Shown: in pieces, positions 19,288-29,942 of the stretch
Position numbering within the stretch: the first letter of the stretch is position 1
Layout: each line of letters starts with the position of its first letter
Assembly (NCBI RefSeq): GCF_026410085.1
Contig: NZ_CP112866.1
Span: 4,897,001-4,961,000, forward strand
Direction of reading: 5' to 3'
DNA: 64,000 bases
DNA from: Pseudomonas quebecensis
Lineage (GTDB): Bacteria > Pseudomonadota > Gammaproteobacteria > Pseudomonadales > Pseudomonadaceae
Position numbers and translations under genes: made by a program
The notes under the pieces: model-generated
The model's database searches: none
What the model was told of the DNA's origin: nothing
The model's input: the letters and a program-made list of their open reading frames with translations, nothing else

Positions 19288-21016
19288 CGGCAGGCAACTG
19301 ATAGCTCCAGGTTTCGGTCAGGACTTCTTCAGTCTTGATCGGCTCCGGTGTGGCTGGGGCAGCTTCCGGCTGCTTGGCTTCCTTGTCCTTGGCGTCTTTT
19401 TTGGCCTGCTTCTCATGTTGCTTGGCCAGGACCTTGTCGGCCTTGAGAACCTGGGTGGACACATGCTCAGGCTCGGCCGGAGCAACGTCCTGCACCAGGG
19501 CGGCACGCATTTCGGTCGGCTTGCTCGCGTCCTTGATTTTCATGCGCAGGGTCAGGCGCCAGCCTTTGGTGTGCTCGTTGTAACGCACGCTGTTTTCAAC
19601 CAGTTCAGCGTTGTCACCCACGCTCACCTGGCTGCGCACGGGCGCATCCGGCAGCAGTTTTTTCAGGGACGGGCCTTCGAAGTCCACCAGGTACGCGACG
19701 CTGCCATCCGGCTGACGGATCAGGTTGGATTGCTTCACGTCACCGGTCGAACGCAGGGTCTGCTTGACCCACGCGCTGTCCGGCGAGTGGAACGCGGCGT
19801 CGTCGAGGGTCCAGTGCAGGCGGTAGGCGACGTCGAGCGGCTGGCCGACTTCCGGCAGTTTTTCCGGGCTCCAGAACGCAACGATGTTGTCGTTGGTCTC
19901 GTCGGCGGTCGGGATCTCAACCAGGTCCACGGAGCCTTTGCCCCAATCGCCTTCAGGTTCGATCCAGGCGCTTGGACGCTTGTCGTAGTTATCGTCCAGG
20001 TCTTCGTAGTGGCTGAAGTTGCGGCCACGTTGCAGCAGACCGAAACCACGCGGGTTTTCTACGCTGAAGTTGCTGACCGACAGGTGTTTAGGGTTGTTCA
20101 GTGGACGCCAGATCCACTCGCCGTTGCCGGCATGGATCGACAGGCCACTGGAATCATGCAGCTCGCGACGGTAGTTGAGCACCTTGGACGGCTGGTTCGC
20201 GCCGAACAGGAACATGCTGGTCAATGGGGCAACGCCCAGCTTGCTGACCTTGTCGCGCAGGTACATCTGGGATTTGACGTCGACCACCGTGTCGGTGCCC
20301 GGACGCAGGGTCAGGCGATAGGCGCCGGTCGCGCGTGGCGAGTCCAACAGGGCGAAGATCACCAGGTGCTTGTCACCCGGCTTAGGACGCTCGATCCAGA
20401 ACTCGGTGAAGCGTGGGAACTCTTCGCCGGACGGCAGCGCGGTGTCGATCGCCATGCCGCGGGCGGACAGGCCATACACCTGATCCTTGCCCACGACGCG
20501 GAAGTAGCTGGCGCCGAGCATGGTCATGATTTCGTCTTGCTTGTCGCCCTTGTTGATCGGGTACAGCACACGGAAACCGGCATAACCCAGCTGTTCGGTG
20601 GCTTTAGGGTCAAATTTCACGTCGCCGAAGTCAAAACGCGACGGGTCGTATTTGATTTCCTGGACGCTGTCAGCGGTCACTTCGTTGATTTTCACCGGTG
20701 TATCGAAGTGCATACCCTGGTGATAGAAGGACAGCTTGAACGGGGTGTTTTGATCGGCCCACTCGGCTTTTTCATTGCGGAAACGAATCTTCTGGTAGTC
20801 CGCGAACTTCATTTCGCGGAATTCGTTCGGCAGATTGCTGCGCGGAGCTTCGTATTTCTGCCCAGCCAGCTCTTTTGCCTTGGCCGACACATCATCCAGA
20901 CTGAATGCCCACAGTTGACCCGCGCCGAACAGGCAAAACAGGGCAGAGCCCGTCACCAGTGCGTTTCGTAACCGTTTGGCAGACAATTTTGGTGCATTAC
21001 AGGGACTAACAATCAC
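19280..21016 (-). CDS. opgG: glucans biosynthesis protein OpgG (periplasmic)
   Basis: 578 residues from a GTG at 21016 that has GAGGG six bases upstream; the TTG at 21043 has no such site. The signal peptide (about residues 1-37) ends at GQLWA, followed by [20 protein letters not shown]. The rest is the OpgG/OpgD carbohydrate-binding-type domain with an Ig-like C terminus; the end is Lys/Glu/Ala rich. It works in the periplasm on glucan branching or release and is required for OPG synthesis. First gene of opgGH. The 267 bases upstream hold no gene and no regulator site that I recognise. Confidence 0.93.
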   Translation of the reverse strand: MIVSPCNAPKLSAKRLRNALVTGSALFCLFGAGQLWAFSLDDVSAKAKELAGQKYEAPRSNLPNEFREMKFADYQKIRFRNEKAEWADQNTPFKLSFYHQGMHFDTPVKINEVTADSVQEIKYDPSRFDFGDVKFDPKATEQLGYAGFRVLYPINKGDKQDEIMTMLGASYFRVVGKDQVYGLSARGMAIDTALPSGEEFPRFTEFWIERPKPGDKHLVIFALLDSPRATGAYRLTLRPGTDTVVDVKSQMYLRDKVSKLGVAPLTSMFLFGANQPSKVLNYRRELHDSSGLSIHAGNGEWIWRPLNNPKHLSVSNFSVENPRGFGLLQRGRNFSHYEDLDDNYDKRPSAWIEPEGDWGKGSVDLVEIPTADETNDNIVAFWSPEKLPEVGQPLDVAYRLHWTLDDAAFHSPDSAWVKQTLRSTGDVKQSNLIRQPDGSVAYLVDFEGPSLKKLLPDAPVRSQVSVGDNAELVENSVRYNEHTKGWRLTLRMKIKDASKPTEMRAALVQDVAPAEPEHVSTQVLKADKVLAKQHEKQAKKDAKDKEAKQPEAAPATPEPIKTEEVLTETWSYQLPADE

Positions 21017-21283
21017 GAGCAACCCTCGCCGAAAACAGATCAAAAAACCAACGGCCAGCTATCTATATGCCAGGTTGGCGAGCATTGTTCCGACTCCCCT
21101 GGGTCAAAATGATTCCCCAGTGGATGTCGGACAAGTCTCTACCTAAGTCAAAAATGGACCAAACAACGCTGATCCCCGTAGCGCGCGATTATCTAGTAGC
21201 CCGCGAGACAACGCATCAGGGGCAACGAAGTATTTGTAGCGAAATCCTGCGTTTTTAAGCATTAAAAGTCGTTTTCAATACAT

Positions 21284-21721
21284 TCACGTCTGCAGGAGGA
21301 AGGTCACAGGGCCATCATTGACCAAATGCACCTGCATATCCGCGCCAAAACGGCCCGAAGCCACCTTGCCATGCAATTGTTGCGCTTGTAACAGCAAGTG
21401 ATCAAAAAGCGCCGCTCCCAGGGCCGGAGGGGCCGCTGTGGAGAAGCTGGGCCGCAACCCGCTCTTGGTGTCCGCCGCCAGGGTGAACTGCGAGACCAGC
21501 AGCAATCCGCCGTCAATGTCCTTGAGCGACAGGTTCATCTTGCCTTCGTCATCGCCGAACACCCGATAGTTCAGCAGCCGGTGCAGCAGCTTGTCGGCGC
21601 TTTCGGGCGTATCTGAAGGCTCCACCGCCACCAGCACCAGCAACCCCTGGTCGATGGCACCCACGGTTTCACCCGCCACCTCGACTCGGGCGCCAAGCAC
21701 CCGCTGCAGCAGGCCCTTCAT
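21284..21721 (-). CDS. dtd: D-aminoacyl-tRNA deacylase
   Basis: 145 residues. Active-site motifs [17 protein letters not shown] and [11 protein letters not shown] (the NxGPVT motif) are intact. It removes D-amino acids mis-charged onto tRNA. Its start overlaps the pip stop by four bases, so pip-dtd is one transcript. Confidence 0.94.
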   Translation of the reverse strand: MKGLLQRVLGARVEVAGETVGAIDQGLLVLVAVEPSDTPESADKLLHRLLNYRVFGDDEGKMNLSLKDIDGGLLLVSQFTLAADTKSGLRPSFSTAAPPALGAALFDHLLLQAQQLHGKVASGRFGADMQVHLVNDGPVTFLLQT

Positions 21722-22689
21722 GCTTCTTCAGGCGGCAGGTCGAGCAAACGCCGGGCCATTTCGCCGGTCGCGCGTACCAGCGCATCCGTGATGCCTGGCT
21801 CGGACGCCGCATGGCCCGCCTCGCGGATCACCTGCAGCTCGCTGTTGGGCCACGCCTGGTGTAATTCCCAGGCGTTATCCAACGGGCAGATCATATCGTA
21901 GCGCCCGTGGATGATTACGCCAGGCAGGTGCGCGATCTTGTGCATATCGCGAATCAGCTGGTCAGGCTCCAGGAACGAGTGGTTGGTGAAGTAATGGCAC
22001 TCGATGCGCGCAATCGACAGCGCCCGCTGCGGCTCGGAAAACCGCTCCACATGCTGCGGGCTCGGGCACAGGCCGAGCATGCGCCCTTCCCAGCCGGACC
22101 AGGCCTTGGCCGCGTGCATCTGGGCGATCTGGTCATTGCCGGTGAGGCGTTTGTGATACGCCGCGATCATGTCGTGACGCTCGTCGGCCGGGATCGGCGC
22201 GATGTAATCCTGCCAGTAATCCGGGAACAGGCGGCTCGCGCCTTCCTGGTAGAACCAGTGAATGTCCTGCGGACGGGCCAGGAAGATGCCGCGCACGATC
22301 AGGCCATGCACGCGCTCGGGATGGGTCTGCGCATAGGCCAGCGCCAGGGTCGAGCCCCAGGAACCGCCGAACAGCACCCATTTATCGATGCCCAGGTGCT
22401 CGCGGATGCGCTCCATGTCGGCGACCAGGTCCCAGGTGGTGTTGTTCTCCAGGCTGGCGCGCGGCGTAGAGCGACCGCAACCGCGCTGGTCGAAGGTAAC
22501 GATGCGATACAGGTTGGGATCGAAATAGCAACGGCTTTGGGCATCGCAACCGGCGCCGGGGCCACCATGGATGAATACAACCGGCAAGCCTTCGGGGGAG
22601 CCACTTTCATCGACATACAGGGTATGCGTGTCATCGACAGCCAGATCGTGCCGGGCGTAGGGTTTGATCTGCGGGAACCAAGTCTGCAT
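21718..22689 (-). CDS. pip: proline iminopeptidase
   Basis: 323 residues of the alpha/beta-hydrolase S33 family. The oxyanion motif HGGPGAGCD, nucleophile elbow [10 protein letters not shown], late Asp region GRYDMICP and His in [11 protein letters not shown] are all visible. It releases N-terminal proline from peptides in the cytoplasm. No signal peptide. The 252 bases beyond its start contain only a degenerate REP-like stretch (about 22871-22900). Confidence 0.93.
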   Translation of the reverse strand: MQTWFPQIKPYARHDLAVDDTHTLYVDESGSPEGLPVVFIHGGPGAGCDAQSRCYFDPNLYRIVTFDQRGCGRSTPRASLENNTTWDLVADMERIREHLGIDKWVLFGGSWGSTLALAYAQTHPERVHGLIVRGIFLARPQDIHWFYQEGASRLFPDYWQDYIAPIPADERHDMIAAYHKRLTGNDQIAQMHAAKAWSGWEGRMLGLCPSPQHVERFSEPQRALSIARIECHYFTNHSFLEPDQLIRDMHKIAHLPGVIIHGRYDMICPLDNAWELHQAWPNSELQVIREAGHAASEPGITDALVRATGEMARRLLDLPPEEA

Positions 22690-22941
22690 TGCGCGCTCCG
22701 TAGGGGTTCGGGTTCATCCCTGGGGGGACGTCTATTATTCTGCCGTCTGGCACTATAAACCCGAATTGTGCAATGAGCATGTCCTTGAGCGCTTAGACCT
22801 GTGTCAGCCCTTCGCCCAGCTTAGGAAGGCTTAGCCAGCCATTGGTGGGATAAGTGCCTGGCAGGGTGCTATCCAGGGCAGGCCCCTCCCACGGTTGGGG
22901 CTGTATTGGGCTGAGGGCAAGGCCTGCGCTGCAGATCCTGC

Positions 22942-23742
22942 CTAGCCGTAACGCTTGCGCCCCCAGGCCAGCAGGCCTTCGAGCAACTGTTTCAACACCA
23001 CCTGCGTCGGCTCGGCCAGGTCGGCGCGGTACTTGAACGGTTCGAACTCCTCCATATAGGTGCTCTGGCACAATTCCAGCTGCACGGCGTGGATATTCTC
23101 GGCCGGGTCGCCGTAATGCCGGGTGATATGCCCGCCCTTGAAGCGCCCGTTGAGCACATGGGTGTACTGCGGGTGCCTGGCGCAGATGGCTTCCAATTGG
23201 CCGGCCAGTTCCGGGGCGCAGGCCGCGCCGTTGAAGGTGCCGAGGTTGAAGTCCGGCAGTTTGCCGTCGAACAGGTGCGGGATCACCGAGCGAATCGAGT
23301 GCGCATCGAACAGCAGCGCATAGCCGAACTCTGCCTTGAGTCGTGCCAGCTCCTCCTGCAGCGCGCGGTGGTAGGGGCCCCAGATTTTCTGCAGGTAGGT
23401 CGCCCGTTCTTCCTCGGAGGGTTCCTGGCCTTCCAGAAACAACGGCACGCCATCGAACAGGGTTTTGGGGTACAGGCCGGTGGTGGCGCCGGCATACAGC
23501 GGTGTGTCGTCGGACGGTCGGTTCAGATCGATGACAAACCGCGAATACTCCGCCGACAAGGTGCTGGCACCCAATTCCTCGGCAAAGTCATACAGCAAAG
23601 GAATATGCCAGTCGGTGTCCGGCAAGCTTTGCGCCTCGGGGATCAACCCGGCCTTTACCGCAGGCGTCAGGCGCAAGCCGGCGTGAGGCATGCTGATCAG
23701 CAGCGGTGTGCGGCCTTGTTTGAAGTTCAGAACCTTATCCAC
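22942..23742 (-). CDS. hutG: N-formylglutamate deformylase
   Basis: 266 residues. Metal-site motifs are ISMPHAGLRL near the start, DTDWHIPLLYDFA and DAHSIRSVIPHLF. It hydrolyses N-formyl-L-glutamate to formate and glutamate, the last step of the five-step histidine pathway, which fits the presence of hutF. It is the last gene of the minus-strand hut operon, 11 bases after hutI. Confidence 0.95.
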   Translation of the reverse strand: MDKVLNFKQGRTPLLISMPHAGLRLTPAVKAGLIPEAQSLPDTDWHIPLLYDFAEELGASTLSAEYSRFVIDLNRPSDDTPLYAGATTGLYPKTLFDGVPLFLEGQEPSEEERATYLQKIWGPYHRALQEELARLKAEFGYALLFDAHSIRSVIPHLFDGKLPDFNLGTFNGAACAPELAGQLEAICARHPQYTHVLNGRFKGGHITRHYGDPAENIHAVQLELCQSTYMEEFEPFKYRADLAEPTQVVLKQLLEGLLAWGRKRYG

Positions 23743-23753
23743 AACGGTACTCC

Positions 23754-24959
23754 TTAGACGATGGCATCGACGCCATGGCGCACGACGCGTTTATCCAGTT
23801 CGCCGCCCAGCCAGTAAGCCAGGTCGGCTGGACGGTCGATTTGCCAGGCGACAAAATCCGCGACCTTGCCCACCTCCAGCGAACCGTGGGTGTGGCCCAT
23901 GCCCAGGGCGGTGGCCGCGTGTTGCGTGGCGCCGGCCAGGGCCTCTTCCGGGGTCATGCGGAACAAGGTGCAGGCCATGTTCAGCATCAGGCGCACAGAC
24001 AGCGCTGGCGAGGTGCCGGGGTTGAGGTCGCTGGCGATGGCGACTTTCACACCGTGCTTGCGCAGGGCCTCCATGGGCGGCAACTGAGTCTCACGCAGAA
24101 AGTAGAATGCCCCCGGCAGCAACACCGCAACGGTGCCGGCGGCGGCCATGGCGATGGCGTCTTCTTCGGTCATAAACTCCAGGTGGTCCGCCGACAATGC
24201 GTGATAACGCGCCGCCAGGCTGGAGCCGTGCAGCGAGGACAGTTGTTCGGCGTGCAGCTTCACCGGCAGGCCAAGTTGCTGCGCGACGTCAAACACGCGG
24301 GCCACCTGTGCCGGGGAAAATGCCAGGTATTCGCAGAACGCATCCACCGCATCCACCAGCCCTTCGGCCGCCAGGGCCGGCAGCATTTCGCTGCAGATAT
24401 GCTCGATATAGTCGTCGGTACGGTCCTTGTACTCCGGCGGCAAGGCATGGGCGGCCAGGCAGGTAGCGCGCACGCTCACCGGCAGCGCTTCCCCCAGGCG
24501 TCGGGCCACGCGCAGCATCTTGCGCTCGTTGGCCAGGTCCAGGCCGTAGCCGGATTTGATTTCCACCGTGGTCACACCGTCACGCAGCAGACTGCGCAGG
24601 CGCTTATGAGCGCTGGCGAACAGTTCATCTTCACTGGCGGCGCGGGTGGCGCGCACGGTGCTGGCGATCCCGCCGCCCTGGGCCGCGATCTCGGCATAGC
24701 TCACGCCTTCAAGGCGTTGCTCGAATTCGCCGCTGCGGTTGCCGCCGAACACCGTATGAGTGTGGCAATCGATCAGCCCGGGGGTTACCCACGCGCCTTG
24801 CAGGTCGTGGACCTGGGCGTAATCCGCGCTCGGCGCCTGGCTGCGTGGGCCGATCCACTCGATCAGCGAACCGGCGGTGACCATGGCCGCATCCTCGATG
24901 ATCGAGTACTTGCCCTGGGCCATGGTTGCGACGTGGCAGTGCTGCCAAAGGGTTTTCAT
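23754..24959 (-). CDS. hutI: imidazolonepropionase
   Basis: 401 residues, amidohydrolase superfamily. Metal-binding motif [12 protein letters not shown], then [20 protein letters not shown] and the late Asp in [10 protein letters not shown]. It converts 4-imidazolone-5-propionate to N-formimino-L-glutamate. It lies 15 bases after hutH and 11 before hutG, clearly one operon. Confidence 0.95.
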   Translation of the reverse strand: MKTLWQHCHVATMAQGKYSIIEDAAMVTAGSLIEWIGPRSQAPSADYAQVHDLQGAWVTPGLIDCHTHTVFGGNRSGEFEQRLEGVSYAEIAAQGGGIASTVRATRAASEDELFASAHKRLRSLLRDGVTTVEIKSGYGLDLANERKMLRVARRLGEALPVSVRATCLAAHALPPEYKDRTDDYIEHICSEMLPALAAEGLVDAVDAFCEYLAFSPAQVARVFDVAQQLGLPVKLHAEQLSSLHGSSLAARYHALSADHLEFMTEEDAIAMAAAGTVAVLLPGAFYFLRETQLPPMEALRKHGVKVAIASDLNPGTSPALSVRLMLNMACTLFRMTPEEALAGATQHAATALGMGHTHGSLEVGKVADFVAWQIDRPADLAYWLGGELDKRVVRHGVDAIV

Positions 24960-24974
24960 CCGACACTCCTTGGG

Positions 24975-26507
24975 TTACAGGCTCGGCAGCAACCGGGCCG
25001 GGACCAGCTCGTTCAGGCAGCGGCCGGCGAGCAGTTCACTGGCGGCGATGATGTCCGGGGCGAAAAAGCGGTCCTTGTCGTAAAACGCCACTTTGCTGCG
25101 CAGGATGCCACGGGCTTTTTCCAGTTTCGGCGAGGTTTTCAAGCCTTCGCGCAGGTCCAGGCCCTGGCACGCCGCCAGCCATTCCACGGCGAGGATGCCA
25201 CGGGTGTTTTCGGCCATTTCCCACAGGCGCTTGCCGGCAGCCGGGGCCATTGAAACGTGGTCTTCCTGGTTGGCGGAGGTCGGCAGGCTGTCGACGCTGT
25301 GGGGATGGGCCAATGCCTTGTTCTCACTGGCCAGCGCGGCGGCGGTGACCTGGGCGATCATGAAGCCGGAGTTGACCCCGCCATTGCCCACCAGGAACGG
25401 CGGCAACTGGGACATGTGCTTGTCCATCATCAGCGAGATACGGCGCTCGCTGAGCGAACCGATTTCGGCGATGGCCAGTGCCATGTTGTCGGCGGCCATG
25501 GCCACCGGCTCGGCGTGGAAGTTACCGCCGGAAATCACGTCGCCTTCGGCGGCAAATACCAGGGGGTTATCGGAGACGGCGTTGGCCTCCACCGCCAGCA
25601 CTTCGGCAGCCTGGCGGAACTGGGTCAGGCAGGCGCCCATGACTTGTGGCTGGCAACGCAGGGAATACGGATCCTGCACCTTGTCGCAGTTCTGGTGCGA
25701 CTGCGAGACCTGGCTGCTTTCACCCAGCAGATCACGGTAGGCCGCCGCCGAATCGATCTGCCCGCGTTGACCGCGAGCCGCATGAATGCGTGCGTCGAAG
25801 GGCGAGCGCGAACCCAGCACCGCTTCCACGGTAAGACCGCCGCACGCCAGGGCGCCGGCGAACAGGTCTTCACCTTCGAACAGGCCGCGCAAGGCATACG
25901 CCGTGGACACCTGAGTACCGTTAAGCAGCGCCAGGCCTTCCTTCGCCGCCAGGGTCAGCGGCGCGAGGCCAGCGATCTTGAGCGCGTCTTTCGCTTCAAG
26001 CCATTCGCCTTTGTAGCGCGCCTTGCCTTCGCCGAGCAGCACGAGGGACATGTGGGCCAGGGGCGCCAAGTCACCGGAGGCGCCCACCGAACCTTTCAAA
26101 GGAATATGCGGGTACACCTCTGCGTTGATCAGCGCGATCAGCGCGTCAATCACCACGCGACGGATACCGGAGAAGCCACGGCTGAGGCTGTTGACCTTGA
26201 GCACCATGACCAGCCGCACCAACGCGTCGCTGATCGGCTCGCCAACACCGGCGGCGTGGGACAACACCAGGGAACGCTGGAGGTTTTCCAGATCGGCGCT
26301 GGCGATACGCGTGGAGGCCAGCAGGCCAAAACCGGTGTTGATGCCGTAGGCGGTGCGGTTTTCGGCGAGGATCTGCTCGACACACGCCACGCTGGCGTCG
26401 ATCTGCGCCGATGCGCTGTCATCCAGGCTGAGGGTTACCGGCTGCTGATAGATGGCCCGCAGTTGGGCGAGGCTCAGTTGGCCCGGAATCAGGTTTAGCG
26501 CAGTCAC
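24975..26507 (-). CDS. hutH: histidine ammonia-lyase (catalytically complete copy)
   Basis: 510 residues. The MIO cofactor triad Ala-Ser-Gly is present in [15 protein letters not shown] (Ser at about residue 144). Other catalytic landmarks are [59 protein letters not shown] and [13 protein letters not shown]. It deaminates L-histidine to urocanate, the first step of the pathway. It is preceded, 25 bases away, by a paralogue lacking the triad. In P. aeruginosa hutH lies further up the operon, by memory, so its place next to hutI is a different arrangement. Confidence 0.95.
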   Translation of the reverse strand: MTALNLIPGQLSLAQLRAIYQQPVTLSLDDSASAQIDASVACVEQILAENRTAYGINTGFGLLASTRIASADLENLQRSLVLSHAAGVGEPISDALVRLVMVLKVNSLSRGFSGIRRVVIDALIALINAEVYPHIPLKGSVGASGDLAPLAHMSLVLLGEGKARYKGEWLEAKDALKIAGLAPLTLAAKEGLALLNGTQVSTAYALRGLFEGEDLFAGALACGGLTVEAVLGSRSPFDARIHAARGQRGQIDSAAAYRDLLGESSQVSQSHQNCDKVQDPYSLRCQPQVMGACLTQFRQAAEVLAVEANAVSDNPLVFAAEGDVISGGNFHAEPVAMAADNMALAIAEIGSLSERRISLMMDKHMSQLPPFLVGNGGVNSGFMIAQVTAAALASENKALAHPHSVDSLPTSANQEDHVSMAPAAGKRLWEMAENTRGILAVEWLAACQGLDLREGLKTSPKLEKARGILRSKVAFYDKDRFFAPDIIAASELLAGRCLNELVPARLLPSL

Positions 26508-26532
26508 AGTGATGCTCCTTTGGAATTATTGT

Positions 26533-28056
26533 TCAGTGCAAATGGGGAAGTGCTTGATGCAGCAAAGCGGTGTCCTTGAGCAACGCGGCGGCGGTCGCGA
26601 TATCCGGCGCCAGCCAGCGGTCCTGCTCATAGGGCGGGATATGTTCACGCAGTAAACGCCAGGCACGCTCGGTGCCGACGCCGAAGCGCTGCGCCTTTAA
26701 AAATTCAAAGGCCTGGGCCGCCAGCAAGTACTCGATGGCGAGGATCTGGGTCACGTTGGCCAATACCTGGTGCAGCTTGAGCGCGGCATTGGTGCCCATG
26801 CTCAGGTGGTCTTCCTGCAGGCCCGAGGTAACGAAATTGTCGAGCACCGCCGGCTGCGCCAGTTGGCGATTCTGCCCGCACAACGACGCGGCGACGTACT
26901 GCACGATCATCATGCCGGAGTTGACCCCGGGGTTGCTCACCAGAAACGCCGGCAAGCCGCTGACATGGGGGTTGATCAAGCGGTCCAGGCGGCGCTCGGC
27001 CACCGAGCCGATTTCGGCCATGGCGATGGCGAGCATATCCGCCGCCAGCGCGACCGATTGCCCGTGGGGGTTGGCCTGGGACACCACCCGGTAGTTGTCC
27101 GGCGTGCCGAGCACCAGCGGGTTATCGGTGACGCTGTTGAGTTCGGTCTCGATCTGCCGCGTGGCGTGCGCCACCTGGTCACGCGTCGCACCGTGGATCT
27201 GCGGGATCGAGCGCAGGCTCAAAGCGTCCTGGGTACGAATGCCCTGGCTGGCGGCGATCACCTCGCTGCCGTCGAGCAACGCGCGCAGGTTGGCGCCCAC
27301 CTGTTGCATGCCTGGGTGGGGCTTGAGGGCGATGATGGTTGCGTCGAACGCATCGAGCTGACCGCGCTGGGCCTCGAAGCTCATGGCGCCGATCACGTCG
27401 GCCCATTGCAGCAGATGATGGGCATCGGCCAGGGCCAGGCAGCTCAGGCCGGTCATGCACGGCGTGCCGTTGACCAGGCACAGCCCGTCCTTGGCGCCAA
27501 GCTCAACGGGCTGCAAGCCTTCGGCCTGCAAGGCTTGCTGCGCCGAGACGATGCCGCCGCGATAGCTCACATTGCCGACACCCAGCAACGCTACGCCGAC
27601 GTGGGCCATATGGGTCAGGTAACCCACCGATCCCTGGGACGGCACCTGCGGGGTGATGCCATGGTTGAGCAGCGCCAGCAGCGCCCGCACCACCTGCGGG
27701 TGCAGGCCGGAATGGCCGTGGCTGTAGTTGACAAGGGCCGCGCAGATGATCGCGCGGGTCTGTTCATCGCTCAGCGCCGGGCCGACGCCACACGCGTGGC
27801 TGAGCAAGGTGTTGCGCGACAGCTGGCTGAGTTGTTCGCCTTGCAGCGACACATTGCACAGCGCCCCCAGCCCGGTGTTCACGCCGTAGGCGCGCTCACC
27901 GCTGCTGACGATGCGCTGCACGATGGCCTGGGCGTTATCGATCCGCGCCCAGGCCTGGGTCGACAGTTCGAGGACCGCGCCATGACGGGCCACGGCGACC
28001 ACGTCCTGCCAGCGCAATGGCGTGTCGGCGATGGTGATTTTTGGTGCCTGGGACAT
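26533..28056 (-). CDS. HutH-like aromatic amino acid lyase paralogue without MIO triad
   Basis: 507 residues from the ATG at 28056 (MSQAPKITIADTP); the frame continues upstream into a REP pair and an ATG five codons earlier is also possible. The fold is HAL-like throughout (YGVNTGLGALCNV, LLSHACGVG, CLVNGTPCMTG, LQEDHLSMGTNAA). However, where HutH has [15 protein letters not shown] this protein has GSVG-YLTHMAHV, three residues shorter, so the self-cyclising Ala-Ser-Gly is absent (about residues 142-150). The pathway Tyr of DPYSLR is Leu (DALSLR), and the Phe of GGNFHAEP is Pro (QANPHGQS). It is therefore not an ordinary histidine ammonia-lyase; a regulator, a partner subunit of HutH or a different chemistry are options. 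P. aeruginosa has a gene of this family beside hutV (PA5093, from memory). Confidence 0.85.
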   Translation of the reverse strand: MSQAPKITIADTPLRWQDVVAVARHGAVLELSTQAWARIDNAQAIVQRIVSSGERAYGVNTGLGALCNVSLQGEQLSQLSRNTLLSHACGVGPALSDEQTRAIICAALVNYSHGHSGLHPQVVRALLALLNHGITPQVPSQGSVGYLTHMAHVGVALLGVGNVSYRGGIVSAQQALQAEGLQPVELGAKDGLCLVNGTPCMTGLSCLALADAHHLLQWADVIGAMSFEAQRGQLDAFDATIIALKPHPGMQQVGANLRALLDGSEVIAASQGIRTQDALSLRSIPQIHGATRDQVAHATRQIETELNSVTDNPLVLGTPDNYRVVSQANPHGQSVALAADMLAIAMAEIGSVAERRLDRLINPHVSGLPAFLVSNPGVNSGMMIVQYVAASLCGQNRQLAQPAVLDNFVTSGLQEDHLSMGTNAALKLHQVLANVTQILAIEYLLAAQAFEFLKAQRFGVGTERAWRLLREHIPPYEQDRWLAPDIATAAALLKDTALLHQALPHLH

Positions 28057-28093
28057 TGTTGATCTCTTCATATTCTCTACAGCTTTGCCGGCC

Positions 28094-28170
28094 TCATCGG
28101 GGGCAAGCCCCCTCCCACGTTGGGACAGTGTGAACCCGATCAAATGTGGGAGGGAGCTTGCTCCCGATAG
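28094..28170. repeat. inverted pair of REP-type repeats
   Basis: CATCGGGGGCAAGCCCCCTC at 28094 and ATGTGGGAGGGAGCTTGCTC at 28144 face each other across about 25 bases. The pair sits inside the hut operon between hutV and the hutH paralogue, and may dampen or process the transcript there. Confidence 0.75.
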
Positions 28171-28198
28171 GGCCAGCAGCCTCACCACAGGACCTGGG

Positions 28199-29023
28199 TC
28201 AGACCACCGCCGCCCGCCGCTGGACAAACCGGTCTACATACTCATCCGCCGGCGAATGCAGAATCTCGCGCGGGGTGCCGACCTGGATCAGCTTGCCGTC
28301 CTTGAGGATCGCGATGCGGTTGCCGATGCGCACGGCTTCGTCGAGGTCGTGGGTGATGAACACGATGGTCTTGTGCAGGGTCTTCTGCAGTTCCAGCAAC
28401 TGGTCCTGCATCTCGGCGCGGATCAGCGGATCGAGGGCGCTGAAGGCTTCGTCCATCAGGATGATGTCGGTGTCGGCCGCCAGGGCACGAGCCAGGCCCA
28501 CCCGTTGGCGCATGCCGCCGGAGAGCTGATGCGGGTATTTGTTTTCGTAGCCCTTCAGGCCCACGGTGTCGATCCAGTGCAGGGCGCGCTCGGCGCACAC
28601 CTGTTTGCTTTCACCGCGCACCTTGAGGCCGTAGGCGACGTTGTCGAGCACGCTTTTGTGGGGCAGCAGGCCGAAGCTCTGGAACACCATGCTGATCTTG
28701 TGGCGACGGAATTGACGCAGGGCTTCCATGTCCAGTTGCAGGATATCTTCGCCATCCACCAGGATCGCGCCGCTGGTGGGGTCGATCAGGCGGTTGAAAT
28801 GGCGCACCAGGGTCGACTTGCCCGAGCCGGACAGGCCCATGATCACAAAAATTTCGCCGGTGCCGATGCTCAGGGACAGGTCGTTGACACCGACCACGCA
28901 GCCGGTCTCGGCCAGCACCTGGTCCTTGGTCTTGCCCTGGCCGATCAGCGAGAGCGCGTCCTTGGCACGATTGCCGAAAATCTTGAAGACGTTTTTCACT
29001 TCGATTTTGCTGACGGTAGTCAT
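28199..29023 (-). CDS. hutV: histidine ABC transporter, ATP-binding protein HutV
   Basis: 274 residues of the ProV/OpuAA class, with the N-terminal extension [20 protein letters not shown] typical of quaternary-amine transporters. Walker [10 protein letters not shown], signature LSGGMRQR, Walker [15 protein letters not shown]-loop FITHDLDEA. It ends shortly after the ABC core, without the CBS pair found in E. coli ProV. It overlaps hutW by four bases. In the hut context it drives uptake of histidine. Confidence 0.9.
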   Translation of the reverse strand: MTTVSKIEVKNVFKIFGNRAKDALSLIGQGKTKDQVLAETGCVVGVNDLSLSIGTGEIFVIMGLSGSGKSTLVRHFNRLIDPTSGAILVDGEDILQLDMEALRQFRRHKISMVFQSFGLLPHKSVLDNVAYGLKVRGESKQVCAERALHWIDTVGLKGYENKYPHQLSGGMRQRVGLARALAADTDIILMDEAFSALDPLIRAEMQDQLLELQKTLHKTIVFITHDLDEAVRIGNRIAILKDGKLIQVGTPREILHSPADEYVDRFVQRRAAVV

Positions 29024-29871
29024 TTGCTCGCCTCATGCCGTGGACGACCATAGGCCTGGGTTATGCGGTCGATGACCACTGCAAGAATCACGATCGCCAG
29101 CCCGGCTTCAAGGCCACGGCCGACGTTCAGCGTCTGGATGCCGACCAGTACATCTTCACCCAGGCCTCGGGCGCCGATCATCGAGGCGATCACCACCATC
29201 GACAACGCCATCATGGTGGTCTGGTTGATACCGGCCATGATGCTCGGCAGCGCCAGCGGCAGTTGCACGCCGAACAGTTGCTGCCAGCGGTTGGCGCCAA
29301 AGGCGTTGATAGCTTCCATGACCTCGCCGTCGACCTGGCGAATGCCCAGGTCCGTCAGGCGAATCAGCGGCGGTGCGGCGTAGATCACCGTGGCGAAAAT
29401 CGCCGGCACTTTGCCCAGGCCGAACAGCATCAGCACCGGGATCAGGTACACGAAGCTGGGCATGGTCTGCATGATGTCCAGCAGCGGCATCAATACCGAG
29501 CGCAGGCGATTGCTGCGGGCCGACAGAATGCCCAGCGGGATGCCGATCAACACCGAAATCACCGTGGCGACCAGCATCAGCGCCAGCGTCTGCATCAGTT
29601 TGTCCCACAGGCCGACGGCACCCACCAGGAACAACAGCCCGACGATCACCGCCGTGGTCAGGACTTTACGGGTGGCGTGCCAGGCAACGGCGCCGACGAT
29701 GGCCAGCATCAGCCACCAGGGCGCGGCGCGCAGCAGGCCTTCCAGGTTGACGATGGCCCATAACAGGGTGTCGGAGATGTGCCTGAACACATCGCCATAG
29801 TTGGTGACCAGTGAATCCACCCAACCGTTGACCCAGTCGGCGATGGAAAAGGTAAAACTCTCAGGAAACAT
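29020..29871 (-). CDS. hutW: histidine ABC transporter, permease HutW
   Basis: 283 residues of the ProW/OpuAB permease type with about six membrane helices and the EAA loop [20 protein letters not shown]. It pairs with HutV (four-base overlap) and HutX. The gap of 71 bases before it (29872-29942) shows no terminator. Confidence 0.9.
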   Translation of the reverse strand: MFPESFTFSIADWVNGWVDSLVTNYGDVFRHISDTLLWAIVNLEGLLRAAPWWLMLAIVGAVAWHATRKVLTTAVIVGLLFLVGAVGLWDKLMQTLALMLVATVISVLIGIPLGILSARSNRLRSVLMPLLDIMQTMPSFVYLIPVLMLFGLGKVPAIFATVIYAAPPLIRLTDLGIRQVDGEVMEAINAFGANRWQQLFGVQLPLALPSIMAGINQTTMMALSMVVIASMIGARGLGEDVLVGIQTLNVGRGLEAGLAIVILAVVIDRITQAYGRPRHEASK

Positions 29872-29942
29872 AGCGTGCTCTCGATCCAGTGGGGTGTGGC
29901 CAGGCGCCCGGCTGCCTCTCAGGGTAGCCGGGCACGCTCGAC

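Noticed and set aside
16672..19338. 888-codon plus-strand frame opposite opgH
   Set aside because: Arg/Gln/His-rich antisense shadow of a conserved glycosyltransferase in G+C-rich DNA.
18881..20971. 696-codon plus-strand frame opposite opgG/opgH
   Set aside because: Antisense shadow; no start signal and no recognisable domain.
26533..28056. Reading the hutH paralogue as a frameshifted pseudogene
   Set aside because: The frame is intact for 507 residues, other HAL motifs are kept on both sides of the missing triad, and the change is a clean in-frame difference.
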